A DNA stretch of 64,000 bases from VRUE01 sp035557635. GTDB lineage: Bacteria; Actinomycetota; Thermoleophilia; Solirubrobacterales; 70-9. The stretch lies in contig DATMDR010000017.1 in NCBI GenBank assembly GCA_035557635.1, forward strand, positions 1-64,000, read 5' to 3'. The position numbers and the translations under genes were made by a program. Shown piece after piece: positions 35,573-44,630 of the stretch. The first letter of the stretch is position 1; every line of letters begins with the position of its first letter. Below the pieces are notes generated by a model. That model did not search any database and was not told the DNA's origin. It saw only the letters and a list, made by a program, of their open reading frames with translations.

Positions 35573-36064
35573 ATGGGGGCAGCGAAGAAGACACTCGCCG
35601 TGATCGGCGTGGCGGCGCTCGGCGTCACCGCGGCGGTCGCGCCTGCCGCAGGCGAAGGGCCCACCCGCGAGGAGTACGTCGCCCAGGTCGACCCGATCTG
35701 CGAGCAGAACACGCTCGCCAACAAGCGCATCCTCAAAGGCGTGCAGCAGAAGGTGAGCAACAAAAGACTGCCGGAGGCCGGCACCCAGTTCATCCGCGCC
35801 TCCGAAGAGTTCGGGAAGACCCTGAAAGAGATCAGAGCGGTGCCGCGACCCTCAGCCGACAACGCCCGCCTCGTCAAGTGGTTCGGCTTCCTCGGCAAGG
35901 TGAAGGGCAGACTGCACTCGATCGGCAAGGCGCTGAAGGAGAAAGATCAGATCAAGGCGGTGCATGAGCGGATCGGCCTTGAACGCAGCAGCAACGCCGC
36001 CAACAACGTCGGCTTCGTCTTCGGCTTCGACTACTGCCGGCTCACACCCTCACGCTTTACCTGA
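35573..36064 (+). CDS. Secreted protein of unknown function
   Basis: 163 residues with signal peptide KTLAVIGVAALGVTAAVAPA cleaved near AAG. The mature part is helical and Lys/Arg-rich (KRILKGVQQKVSNKRLPEAG), with two cysteines (PICEQN near 44, DYCRL near the end) that could form one disulfide. It is divergent from efp, and its end overlaps the end of the convergent 768-residue gene by 15 bases. Unrecognised. Confidence 0.65.
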   Translation: MGAAKKTLAVIGVAALGVTAAVAPAAGEGPTREEYVAQVDPICEQNTLANKRILKGVQQKVSNKRLPEAGTQFIRASEEFGKTLKEIRAVPRPSADNARLVKWFGFLGKVKGRLHSIGKALKEKDQIKAVHERIGLERSSNAANNVGFVFGFDYCRLTPSRFT

Positions 36065-38356
36065 CCCCGCGGCGGCGGTCGCCGCGCCTCCCGTCCCGCC
36101 TGGGGCCGCGGCACCACCGCCGTCCGTCGCCTCGGCAGCCGCTTTGGCCGCGCGAAGCCGAATCGACTGGAAGATCGGCAGGGCCCCCCAGTCGATGACC
36201 ACCTTGCCGAGCACGCCGGCGAGGACGGCGGTGGCTATGTCTTTCGTCGAGCCCCAGGTATCGCTGTACTCACTCATTCCATAGACGAAGGAGGCGATGA
36301 CGACGGCGTTGAAGGTCCCGAAGAGGTCCACGGGCCGAATGAAGGCGCGCGCCTCTACGCCGGCGTCTGGCCATCCCGGCCTCCTTGCCCCGCGTGCGGT
36401 GAAGCGTGCGAGTTGTCCGTAGCTCTGTCCGTCCAGTGTGGCCCAGCCGGTGAACAAGTTGGGACTGGCCTCCCACTGAACAGCAGTGATGCCGGCATTC
36501 TTCGGTGGTTCTTTCTCCAGTCCCGGCGTTTTCGGAAAGCTCCCAAGCACCTCGATCGCCAGGAGGTGAAGCCGCGCATCCAACATGTCCTGTTTCTCCG
36601 GGCGTCGGCTGCCGACGTCCGAATCTTTACCCACTTCAACATCGAGGGCGGCCACTTTCGCGAGCCGGTCGGCATTGCCGGCGGCCGCATCCCACGCTTT
36701 CGCGAAGGCGTGATGCCATTCCGCCTGGCGCAACAGTCGCCAGACCAGGTCGTCGGCGGCTTTGGCGTCGGCCGGCTCGCGCTGCGCGAACTCCAGGAGC
36801 ACTCGCGTATCGCGCCGGGCGTTGGATTCGTGCCATCCCTTGGTTTTCCCCTCCTCCAGAGGGAGCATCGACTCCGGTTGCGCCTCCTCATCGACCTGCT
36901 TCAAGCGCCTCGCCGCCGGCTCGACCCGTATCCAGCGTTGGAGCCGGGCGACCATGTCGAGGACGCGGTCCGTGTCCTCGTCCAGGTCGGCGCTCGACCT
37001 CGCCGTCTTGATGCTTTCGATCAAGCCTTGAACCCCGTGAAGACGCAGGCCGTCGGATTCCTCCTCCTCGTCCCCTCCCCCCTCCTCTTCTTCTTCCGAG
37101 CCGTCTTCGCCTTGGCCCTCGCCTTCTGCCTCGGGATCCACCTCAGCCCCGACCAGATCGCCGAGACGCCACGAAGCCGTCGGGCCTGACTGGCGCACCA
37201 GTTCGTAAGGGCGGGTGCTTTGCGCCAGCACCTCAAGGAGGTGCTGGCGCCTCATCGCGAATGACACGAGACGGGTAAGCACGGCGCCGGCGAGCACGCC
37301 GAGGACGACGAGGAGAATCAGCAGGAGGAAGCAACGGCCAGAGCTCAGCTCGATCTCCGTTTCGGGCGCGCCGGGGATGAACTCGGAAATGACGAGTTTG
37401 CCCTCGTATGCGCCGGGCGACACGTCCTCGCTCGTTAGCCTGACAACTGCCTTCGCCTGATCGGGGTGGTCGGTGGCGGCAACGTTCTCAGGGCTCTGCA
37501 GCCGCAGCTCGACCTCGGCCGTGCCGCCACCCTCCTCACTCAGCACCGCGCTCGGCCTGCCGAACCCGGCGAAGGTGAGAAACTCGATCAGGTCAGCGCC
37601 GGCGAGCGTCACCGTCGCCTTTCTCTTGTCGGAGTTCATCTGCAGGGTTTTAGGCTGGACGGAGAGCTGCTTGAACTGACGGATCGTCCCGCTGACCGGG
37701 ACCACCGCGGTCGCTGGCTCGCCTTTCGTCTCCCCGGTTCCACGGAGGACGAGGGTTCCGTCGATCGCCGTCGGGGACGTGCCCGGGTCGAGCGCGAAGC
37801 CGATCGTGAGCGGAGCCACCTGCCCCGCCTCCAGAGCGGAGGGGCTGGACTCACTCAGGAAAACCCAGCCCGAATCCTTCGTGAGCCGAATAGGCGCGTC
37901 GCCTCCGTCCGGCACGTAGCTTGCTTCCAGCGCAAGTTTCGCTTTGCTTTCAAGCAGAATCGTGGCCCTGCCGCCGATGTGGGTCCCAAGGCTGTCGATC
38001 GGCTGGGAGCACGGGCTGGGCGGAGCGTCGGCCGCCTGCCTCTCGTCGTCCTCACCGGCGCCGCAAGCGACCAGTTCGACCTCGAGGCCGTCGGACGCAC
38101 CGTTCACGCTGAGCAAGCCTTCGGCCGTGTCTTCCTTCTTGCTTTTTTTGGTTTTCCCATCCTCCGATCCGGGGGACGACGCGTCATCAGGTCCGGGCTG
38201 TTGAGGGGTCGTCTCCTGCCCCCCATCGGGGGCCGTCGCCGCCACCGACGCTACGAACAGCCCACCGAGCAGGGCCACGATTGCGCCAGCCATCGCCAGG
38301 TGCGGGAAGCGAAAACGGTGTGAGCCAAGCATCGAACGAATCGGCCAGGGCTTCAT
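36050..38356 (-). CDS. Large membrane protein of unknown function (768 residues)
   Basis: N-terminal helix (AGAIVALLGGLFVASVAA, about 23-40), then an acidic/Lys-rich linker and an extracytoplasmic beta-rich region of about 250 residues resembling tandem Ig-like folds (VPVSGTIRQFKQLSVQPKTL; VRLTSEDVSPGAYEGKLVIS). A second helix (CFLLLILLVVLGVLAGAVL, about 350-370) is followed by a cytoplasmic part with a Glu/Gly run and helical repeats, then a C-terminal membrane region (FNAVVIASFVYGMS, IATAVLAGVLGKVVIDWGAL). I recognise no family. An AT-rich stretch upstream (38357-38408) probably holds its promoter. Confidence 0.7.
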   Translation of the reverse strand: MKPWPIRSMLGSHRFRFPHLAMAGAIVALLGGLFVASVAATAPDGGQETTPQQPGPDDASSPGSEDGKTKKSKKEDTAEGLLSVNGASDGLEVELVACGAGEDDERQAADAPPSPCSQPIDSLGTHIGGRATILLESKAKLALEASYVPDGGDAPIRLTKDSGWVFLSESSPSALEAGQVAPLTIGFALDPGTSPTAIDGTLVLRGTGETKGEPATAVVPVSGTIRQFKQLSVQPKTLQMNSDKRKATVTLAGADLIEFLTFAGFGRPSAVLSEEGGGTAEVELRLQSPENVAATDHPDQAKAVVRLTSEDVSPGAYEGKLVISEFIPGAPETEIELSSGRCFLLLILLVVLGVLAGAVLTRLVSFAMRRQHLLEVLAQSTRPYELVRQSGPTASWRLGDLVGAEVDPEAEGEGQGEDGSEEEEEGGGDEEEESDGLRLHGVQGLIESIKTARSSADLDEDTDRVLDMVARLQRWIRVEPAARRLKQVDEEAQPESMLPLEEGKTKGWHESNARRDTRVLLEFAQREPADAKAADDLVWRLLRQAEWHHAFAKAWDAAAGNADRLAKVAALDVEVGKDSDVGSRRPEKQDMLDARLHLLAIEVLGSFPKTPGLEKEPPKNAGITAVQWEASPNLFTGWATLDGQSYGQLARFTARGARRPGWPDAGVEARAFIRPVDLFGTFNAVVIASFVYGMSEYSDTWGSTKDIATAVLAGVLGKVVIDWGALPIFQSIRLRAAKAAAEATDGGGAAAPGGTGGAATAAAGSGKA

Positions 38357-38408
38357 CCGGCGCGAGCCTATCCGGAATGTACAAATTATGTAAGAGTAAT
38401 TCTAAGTA

Positions 38409-39254
38409 TCAGAGAGGTTTGCGTACTACACCACTCTGAACCTGTCCAGAGCTGCCATCGGCGCCGGTGCTGGTGGTGAGAGCCGAGGCCGAGCCTCCGG
38501 ACAAGACGCGACGCACCAGGCGCGGGGCGAGGATGCGGGCGACCCCCGCGAGGGCGTAGGGCCGCGGGACGTAGCGCTCGGCCTTGCCGCCCGGGCCGGT
38601 CTCGACGATCGCCTTGGCGACCTTCTCGGGCTTGGAGACGATCCAGCGGGTCAGCGCCCTCTCTCGCAGCTCGGTTGCCGGGAAGCCCTCGGTGACGATG
38701 AACCCGGGCAGGACCATGCCGACGTGGACGCCGTGCGGGCGCTCCTCCGCGTGGAGGGCGTCGGTCCAGCCGACCAGGGCGAACTTGCTCGCCGAGTAGG
38801 AGCCGGTGCGCGCCCGCGCGACCCGCCCCGCGGTGCTGGCGACGTTGACGATCGCGCTCGGCGCGCTCCCGCGCAACAGCGGCAGCAGCGCCTCGGTGAG
38901 GCGGACGACCGCGTCGAAGTTGAGCTCCATGTGGCGGTGCACATTGGCGTAGCCCTCGTCGGCGAAGGCGCCGCGCCAGGAGGAGCCGGCGTTGTTGACG
39001 AGCAGCGTCAGGCGGCCGCCGTGCTCGGCGTCGATGTGGGCGCGGATCCGCTCCGGCGCGGCGGCGTCGGTCAGGTCAGCGGCCACCCAGGTGGCGCGAC
39101 AGGGCAATGACTCGGCCAGCGCCCGCAGGCGCTCCTCGCGACGGGCGACGAGGACCAGCTCGGCTCCCGGCTCACGCGCGAGCCGCTTCGCGGCCGCCTC
39201 GCCGATCCCGCTCGAGGCGCCGGTGACGAGGGCGACTGTGCGGGGCTGGCTCAC
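38409..39254 (-). CDS. Short-chain dehydrogenase/reductase
   Basis: 281-residue classical SDR: TGASSGIG (11-18), NNAG (87-90), catalytic S140, Y153, K157 in YSASK. VARREERL suggests NADP binding. About 30 extra C-terminal residues are Ser/Gly/Thr-rich. Substrate unknown. It is divergent from ltrA. Confidence 0.85.
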   Translation of the reverse strand: MSQPRTVALVTGASSGIGEAAAKRLAREPGAELVLVARREERLRALAESLPCRATWVAADLTDAAAPERIRAHIDAEHGGRLTLLVNNAGSSWRGAFADEGYANVHRHMELNFDAVVRLTEALLPLLRGSAPSAIVNVASTAGRVARARTGSYSASKFALVGWTDALHAEERPHGVHVGMVLPGFIVTEGFPATELRERALTRWIVSKPEKVAKAIVETGPGGKAERYVPRPYALAGVARILAPRLVRRVLSGGSASALTTSTGADGSSGQVQSGVVRKPL

Positions 39255-39283
39255 CCGCGGAACGGTACTTGCAAGGATGCCGC

Positions 39284-40486
39284 ATGAGCAACGGCGCCGG
39301 CGAAGCCTCGGCCTCCCGCATCGCGGCGGTCCCGCGCGAAGGCGAGCGGGTGAGGCCGCTCGAGCTCTTCTTCGACCTCGTCTTCGTCCTCGCGCTCACG
39401 CAGTGCACGGCGCTGATGGCCGATCACCCGACCTGGTCGGGTCTGGCGCAGGGACTGCTGGCGCTCGGGGTGATCTGGTGGTCCTGGGTCGGCTACGCCT
39501 GGCTGACCAGCGTCATCGACCCCGAGGAGGGGGCAGTCCGGCTGGTCATCTTCGGCGCGATGGCGGCGATGCTGGTCGCCGCGCTCAGCATTCCCAGCGC
39601 CTTCGACAACCTTGCGCTTGCCTTCGCGCTCTCCTACGGCGCCGTCCGGGTCGCCCACATCGCCCTCTTCATGCTGGCCAGCCCCGGCGACGACGCGCTG
39701 CGCCACTCGGTGATCGGGCTCGCCGCCAGCACCGCGGTCGGCGTCGGCCTGCTGGCGACGGCCTCGCTGTTCGACGGAGTCGCCCAGGGCTCCCTCTGGG
39801 CACTCGCCCTCTTCCTCGACATGGCCGGCCCCTACTTCCTCGGCTCCGAGGGCTGGAAACTGGTCCCCGCCCACTTCGCCGAGCGGCACGGCCTGATCAT
39901 CATCATCGCGCTCGGCGAGTCGATCGTCGCGATCGGGATCGGTGCCGCCGGCGCCCTCACCCTGGGGATCGGGGTCGCCGCCGTGCTCGGCGTCGCCCTG
40001 GCGGCGGCGATGTGGTGGACCTACTTCGACGTGGTGGCGCTCGTCTCCGCCAAGCGGCTGGCGAAAATTCCCGAGGGCCGCGAGCTGAACGAGATGGCTC
40101 GCGACGCCTACTCCTACCTGCACCTGCCGATGGTCGCTGGAATCGTCCTCGTCGCCTTCGGCATGAAGGCGACGATCGCCCACCCCGGCGACCATCTCGC
40201 CGACACGCCGACCTTCGCCCTGCTGGGTGGTGTGGCCGCCTACCTGCTCGGCCACGTCGCCTTCCGCTATCGCCAGATCCAGACGCTCAACCGCCAGCGC
40301 CTCGGCCTCGCGCTCGTCCTCCTCATCCTCGTCCCGGCGGCGACGGCGGTGCCGGCGCTGGTCGCGCTGGTCGCGCTGGCGATCGTCAACGTCCTGATCT
40401 GGGCGCTGATCGCCTATGAGACCCGGAGCTACGGCGAGGGACGCGAACGGCTGCGGCGCGAAGCGGCGGCCGAGGGAGTCGGCTAG
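39284..40486 (+). CDS. ltrA: Low temperature requirement protein A (LtrA) family membrane protein
   Basis: 400 residues from ATG 39284 (MSNGAGEASA). The family signature RVRPLELFFDLVFVLALTQ opens a protein with about 12 membrane helices; GLIIIIALGESIVAIGIG is also diagnostic. LtrA was named from a Listeria cold-growth mutant, and its transport role is unproven. Its end overlaps the convergent diguanylate cyclase gene by four bases. Confidence 0.9.
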   Translation: MSNGAGEASASRIAAVPREGERVRPLELFFDLVFVLALTQCTALMADHPTWSGLAQGLLALGVIWWSWVGYAWLTSVIDPEEGAVRLVIFGAMAAMLVAALSIPSAFDNLALAFALSYGAVRVAHIALFMLASPGDDALRHSVIGLAASTAVGVGLLATASLFDGVAQGSLWALALFLDMAGPYFLGSEGWKLVPAHFAERHGLIIIIALGESIVAIGIGAAGALTLGIGVAAVLGVALAAAMWWTYFDVVALVSAKRLAKIPEGRELNEMARDAYSYLHLPMVAGIVLVAFGMKATIAHPGDHLADTPTFALLGGVAAYLLGHVAFRYRQIQTLNRQRLGLALVLLILVPAATAVPALVALVALAIVNVLIWALIAYETRSYGEGRERLRREAAAEGVG

Positions 40487-41526
40487 ACCTCGCCGAAGAT
40501 GACGGTGTCGCGGCCGGCTGCCTTGGCGGCGTAGAGGGCGCTGTCGGCACGGGCGACCAGGTCATCCGTGTCGACCGTCTCGGGCCCGGACACGGCGCCA
40601 CCGACGCTGATCGTCACCCCCACTCCCGCCGGGCGGCGTTCGCGCACCGCTACTCGCAAGCGCTCGGCGACCGCCACGGCGTCCTCCTCCCTGGCGCCGG
40701 GCAAGACGACGAGGATCTCCTCGCCGCCGACGCGGTAGATCGAGTCGCCGGCCCGCAGCACGGAGCGCATCGTGTAGGCGACGTCCTGGAGCACCGCATC
40801 GCCCGCGGCATGGCCGAGCTGGTCGTTGACCCGCTTGAAGTGATCGAGGTCACAGAGCAGCAGGGCGTGTGACAGGCCGTCTCCGCCCCTGGACGGCTGG
40901 CCGTCGAGCTCGGCGAGCCGCTGCTCCAGCGCGTTGCGGTTTAAGAGGCCGGTCAACGGGTCCAGGGTCGAGCTGCGGCGATGGGCGCGGTCGGATTCGA
41001 CCAGGGCACCGGAGAGGATGACCGTGCTGAGGATCAGCGCGACGGCGGCGATCAGCGTCTGGCTGTGCTCGGCGGCGGCGGCCGGGTCGACGGCGATCGT
41101 GCTGACGAGGAAGACGGTCACGAGGTAGGCGGTGCCAACCGCCATCCCCCACGGCTCGAAGCGAGCGCCGAGCGTGACCGCTGGCAACGCGAACCACATC
41201 AGCGCCGGGCTGGCCGGGCCGCCGGTGGCGATCACGGCGCCGGCCAGAAGCAGCGGCAGGGCGCCCCAGGCGCCCGCGACCCAGAGCCACGGGCGTCGGC
41301 TGGTCTGCATGAAGCGGTCGGCTATGGCAAAGCCGCAGAAACCGACGGCGAGCGGGGCCAGCCAGCCCCATCCGATCTGCGGCCCAGCGGAGGCCAGCGC
41401 CAGGGCGAGGATCGCGAAGCAGGCTGTGCGGTAGCGCCGCACGCGCCGCTCCATGTCGAGCAGGCGCTCGCGACGCGCCTCCTCACGGATCGCCGCCAGC
41501 GACTCGGTCTCGGGCGTCTGCTTCAC
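40483..41526 (-). CDS. Membrane-bound diguanylate cyclase (GGDEF)
   Basis: 347 residues. About six N-terminal membrane helices (residues 35-170, MASE-like), then a GGDEF domain from STLDPLTGLLNRNALEQRL with DLDHFKRVNDQLGHAAGDAV and the active site RVGGEEILVVL (GGEEI). A catalytic c-di-GMP maker is expected. No RxxD inhibitory site is seen immediately before it. It contrasts with the degenerate c-di-GMP protein at 1440-2732. Confidence 0.9.
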   Translation of the reverse strand: MKQTPETESLAAIREEARRERLLDMERRVRRYRTACFAILALALASAGPQIGWGWLAPLAVGFCGFAIADRFMQTSRRPWLWVAGAWGALPLLLAGAVIATGGPASPALMWFALPAVTLGARFEPWGMAVGTAYLVTVFLVSTIAVDPAAAAEHSQTLIAAVALILSTVILSGALVESDRAHRRSSTLDPLTGLLNRNALEQRLAELDGQPSRGGDGLSHALLLCDLDHFKRVNDQLGHAAGDAVLQDVAYTMRSVLRAGDSIYRVGGEEILVVLPGAREEDAVAVAERLRVAVRERRPAGVGVTISVGGAVSGPETVDTDDLVARADSALYAAKAAGRDTVIFGEV

Positions 41527-41580
41527 AGACGAAAGATCGACACCTCGGCGGCGCTGCTTAGCGGTGCACCGGACTTCTCG

Positions 41581-42639
41581 CTACTCGACCAGCTGCAGCT
41601 GCTTGGGCCTGCCGCTGAGGTTGCGGTGGCCCTCCTCGGTGACGACGACCAGATCCTCGATCCGCACCCCCAGCTCGCCCGGCAGGTAGATCCCGGGCTC
41701 GATCGTCACCACCTCGCCGCTGGCCAGCACGTTTTCGGACCGCGGCGAGACGCGCGGCTCCTCGTGCACCTCGAGGCCGACGCCGTGGCCGAGCCCGTGG
41801 CCGAAGCGCTCGCCGTGGCCCGCCGCCTCGATCACCTCACGGGCGACGCCGTCGAGCTCTTCGCCGCCGACCTCGGGCTTGACGGCGGCGAGTGCCGCCG
41901 ACTGCGCCTCCAAGACCGTGGCGTAGACCTGGCGGGCCTGGTCTCCAGGCTCGCCAGTGGCGTAGGTGCGGGTGCCGTCCGAGCAGTAGCCGTCGAGCTT
42001 CGCCCCCATGTCGAAGACGACCATCTCGCCGGCGCCGATCTCGCGCTCCCCGGGCTCGGCGTGCGGCAGGGCGCCGTTGGGCCCCGCGGCGACGATGGTC
42101 GGGAACGAGGGCTCGGCGCCCTGCTCGCGGATCCGCGCTTCGGCGGCGCGGGCGACGTCGCGCTCGCTGCGCCCGGCGAGGCCGCGTTCCAGGCTCCAGA
42201 CCCAAATCTCGTCGGCGAGCTCGGCGGCGGCGGCGATCGCGGCCAGCTCGTCGGCGTCCTTGACCCGCCGTAGCCGCTCCACCATTCCTCCAGCCGCCTC
42301 GAGCTCGACCCCGTCGGGCAGCTTCTCCTCCAGCTTCTCGCGCAGGCGAACCGTCATCTGCTGGTCCTCGAACCCGGTCTTGCCCTTCAGCCGCTCGGCG
42401 ATGCCCCCGAGCCAGTCGTCCTTGACCGTGATCACCTCCCAGCCCTCGACCTCGGCCTCGGCGCGCTCGGTGTAGCGGAAGTCGGTGAGGAAGAACCTCT
42501 CCTCCTGTCCGCAGACGCAGGCGCCGTTGGTGCCGCCGAACCCGGTCAGGTAGCGGACGTTGACCAGGTCGGTGACGAGCAGCCGCTCCAGCTCGCGCTC
42601 GGCCATGAGAGCGGCGAGGCGGTCGCCACGCCCGCGCAT
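41581..42639 (-). CDS. M24 family Xaa-Pro aminopeptidase/dipeptidase
   Basis: 352 residues from ATG 42639, overlapping the aroQ stop by one base. Creatinase-like N-domain (NVRYLTGFGGTNGACVCG), then the pita-bread fold with metal ligands in VVFDMGAKLDGYCSDGTRTY, GHGLGHGVGLEVHEEPR and VTIEPGIYLPGELGVRIED. Cleaves X-Pro bonds. The aroQ-pepQ order matches Actinobacteria, where efp normally follows; here five genes (35573-41526) intervene. Confidence 0.93.
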   Translation of the reverse strand: MRGRGDRLAALMAERELERLLVTDLVNVRYLTGFGGTNGACVCGQEERFFLTDFRYTERAEAEVEGWEVITVKDDWLGGIAERLKGKTGFEDQQMTVRLREKLEEKLPDGVELEAAGGMVERLRRVKDADELAAIAAAAELADEIWVWSLERGLAGRSERDVARAAEARIREQGAEPSFPTIVAAGPNGALPHAEPGEREIGAGEMVVFDMGAKLDGYCSDGTRTYATGEPGDQARQVYATVLEAQSAALAAVKPEVGGEELDGVAREVIEAAGHGERFGHGLGHGVGLEVHEEPRVSPRSENVLASGEVVTIEPGIYLPGELGVRIEDLVVVTEEGHRNLSGRPKQLQLVE

Positions 42640-43097
42640 CAACCCCCCTCGACGTCGAGCTCGCGGGCGAGGACCTCGAGCGCCTCGCGGTAGCCGTCCG
42701 GCCCCTTGCCCGAAACCTTCTCGAGCACGAGGCCGTCGAAGACGGATAGTCGCCGCCACTCGTCACGCGACTCGACGTCGGAGAGGTGGACCTCGACCGC
42801 CGGCAGGCCGGCGACGTCGAGCGCGTCGGCGATCGCCCGGCTGTAGTGGCTCCAGGCGCCGGCGTTGACCAGCGCCGCGTCGGCCTGCTCCGGGACCCGG
42901 TGCAGGTACTCGACGAACTCACCCTCGGAATTGGTCTGGAAGAAGATCGTTTCCAGGCCCAGCTCGCGCGCCCAGGCACTGACCCTCTGCTCCAGCTGGG
43001 CCAGCGACAATCCCCCGTACATCTCAGGGTCGCGCCGCTCGAGCACGTCGAAGTTGACCCCGTGCAGGACCGCGACGCGGTTGTGGGCACTCGTCAT
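42639..43097 (-). CDS. aroQ: Type II 3-dehydroquinate dehydratase, divergent
   Basis: 152 residues. The usual LNGPNLNLLG is VLHGVNFDVL, but the catalytic Arg and Tyr (ERRDPEMYGG), the loop Asn (NAGAWSHYSRAIADAL), the catalytic Glu-His pair (VEVHLSD) and the anion-binding Arg (ESRDEWR) are all in place. It dehydrates 3-dehydroquinate in the shikimate pathway. It overlaps the aroKB start by four bases. Confidence 0.85.
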   Translation of the reverse strand: MTSAHNRVAVLHGVNFDVLERRDPEMYGGLSLAQLEQRVSAWARELGLETIFFQTNSEGEFVEYLHRVPEQADAALVNAGAWSHYSRAIADALDVAGLPAVEVHLSDVESRDEWRRLSVFDGLVLEKVSGKGPDGYREALEVLARELDVEGG

Positions 43098-44626
43098 GGG
43101 AGCAGCTCCTCCACGGCCGCCCTGACCCTATCCGGGTCGACCAGCTGCCCCATCCGCGGCGCGCCGGGCTCGGAGAGGAGGACGAAGCCGACGCCCTCGG
43201 CGGTGCGCTTCTTGTCGCGTTCCAGGGCCGCCAGCACCTCGTCCACCGCGATCGCGGGATCGAGGCTGGTCGGCAGCTGGTGAGCGCGCAGGATCGCCTC
43301 GACCTCGTCCCGCAGCTCGGGCGCGTCGGAGAGGCGCAGCGCTGCCAGCAGGCCGAGGCCGATCGCCTCGCCGTGGCGGTAGCGGGAGTAGCCGCTGGCG
43401 GCCTCGATCGCGTGGCCGACCGTGTGGCCCAAGTTGAGTGCGGCACGCAGGCCGGCGTCGCGCTCGTCGGCGGCGACCACTGAGCACTTGTAGCGGGCGC
43501 AGGCGAAGACGACCTCGTCGAGCGAACCGGGGTCGAGCGACTCGATCGCCCGCACGCGCTCCCAGAGCGCGCCGCCGGCCAGCAGGCCGGTCTTCAGCAC
43601 CTCGACGAAGCCGGCCGCCAGCTCTGCCGCCGGCAGGCTCGCCAGGACCGACGTGTCGGCGAGGACAGCCTCCGGCAGGTGGTAGGCCCCGGCGTAGTTC
43701 TTGCCCTCGGGCAGATCGACGCCGGTCTTGCCGCCGTAGGCGGAGTCGACCTGGGCGACGAGGGTGGTCGGGACCTGGACGACCGGCACGCCACGCTGGT
43801 AGAGGTGGGCGCAGAGGCCGGCCAGGTCGCCGACGACACCGCCCCCCAGGGCGATCAGTTGATCCCCCCGCGTCATTCCGGCGCGGGCCAGCTCGCGCAG
43901 CACCCGCTCCGCCTCGGACATCGTCTTCGCGCTCTCGCCGGGCTCGACCTCGATCCGCGCCGCGAGCGGCTCGGCGCGGTCGGCGTAGAGCGCGCCAACC
44001 GTCGCGTCGGTGACGCAGAAGCGCCGCCCCTCCTGCGGCCAGCAGTCCGCCTCCAGCAGGCCGGGACCGACGAAGACCGGGTACTCGCCGGAGCTGCTGG
44101 TCGCCCAGAGCAGCTTCGTCCCCTGCGGCAGCTCGACCAGCCCCATTGCCAGGGGCAGAGCGCGGTGAATCAGGCCGCGATCGCCCTGCGGCAGGATCGC
44201 GTCGGCGAGCTCCTCGTAGAGCGGCAGGCGCGTCTCGAGCAGGTTGGCGACGTCGTCGGCGCTGCTGGCCAGCGGGCGGTCGCTGCCGGCGATCCGCCGC
44301 CAGGCCTCGCGGGGGTCGACCTGGAGCCAGACGACGACGTGGCGGCCGAGCGCCGCGCGCACGCGCTCGGAGAGCACACTGCCGCCGCCGAGGGCGATCG
44401 CGCCGCCGTCGGCCCGCTCCACCAGGGCGCCGACGATCTCGGCCTCCCGGGCGCGGAAGGCCTCCTCGCCGTCGCGCTCGAAGGCCTCGGCGATCGGCAT
44501 TCCCAGCTCGCGTTCCATCAGCTCGTCGATCTCGGTGGTCTCGAAGCCCGCCTCGCGGACGGCGGCGAGCGCCGCCGACTTGCCGGCGCCCATGAAGCCG
44601 ATGAAGACCAGGGCGGGGCGGCTCAC
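43094..44626 (-). CDS. aroKB: Shikimate kinase-3-dehydroquinate synthase fusion
   Basis: 510 residues in two domains. Residues 1-165: shikimate kinase with Walker A GFMGAGKS and the ALGGGSVLSERVR and SDRPLA elements. From about 170: 3-dehydroquinate synthase with ALGGGVVGDLAGLCAHLYQR, VPTTLVAQVDSAYGGKTGVD, DLPEGKNYAGAYHLP and the metal ligands in LNLGHTVGHAIEAA and RHGEAIGLGL. Two non-consecutive shikimate steps on one chain, next to aroC and aroQ. The usual separate aroK and aroB are absent from the cluster. Confidence 0.94.
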   Translation of the reverse strand: MSRPALVFIGFMGAGKSAALAAVREAGFETTEIDELMERELGMPIAEAFERDGEEAFRAREAEIVGALVERADGGAIALGGGSVLSERVRAALGRHVVVWLQVDPREAWRRIAGSDRPLASSADDVANLLETRLPLYEELADAILPQGDRGLIHRALPLAMGLVELPQGTKLLWATSSSGEYPVFVGPGLLEADCWPQEGRRFCVTDATVGALYADRAEPLAARIEVEPGESAKTMSEAERVLRELARAGMTRGDQLIALGGGVVGDLAGLCAHLYQRGVPVVQVPTTLVAQVDSAYGGKTGVDLPEGKNYAGAYHLPEAVLADTSVLASLPAAELAAGFVEVLKTGLLAGGALWERVRAIESLDPGSLDEVVFACARYKCSVVAADERDAGLRAALNLGHTVGHAIEAASGYSRYRHGEAIGLGLLAALRLSDAPELRDEVEAILRAHQLPTSLDPAIAVDEVLAALERDKKRTAEGVGFVLLSEPGAPRMGQLVDPDRVRAAVEELLP

Positions 44627-44630
44627 GCGC

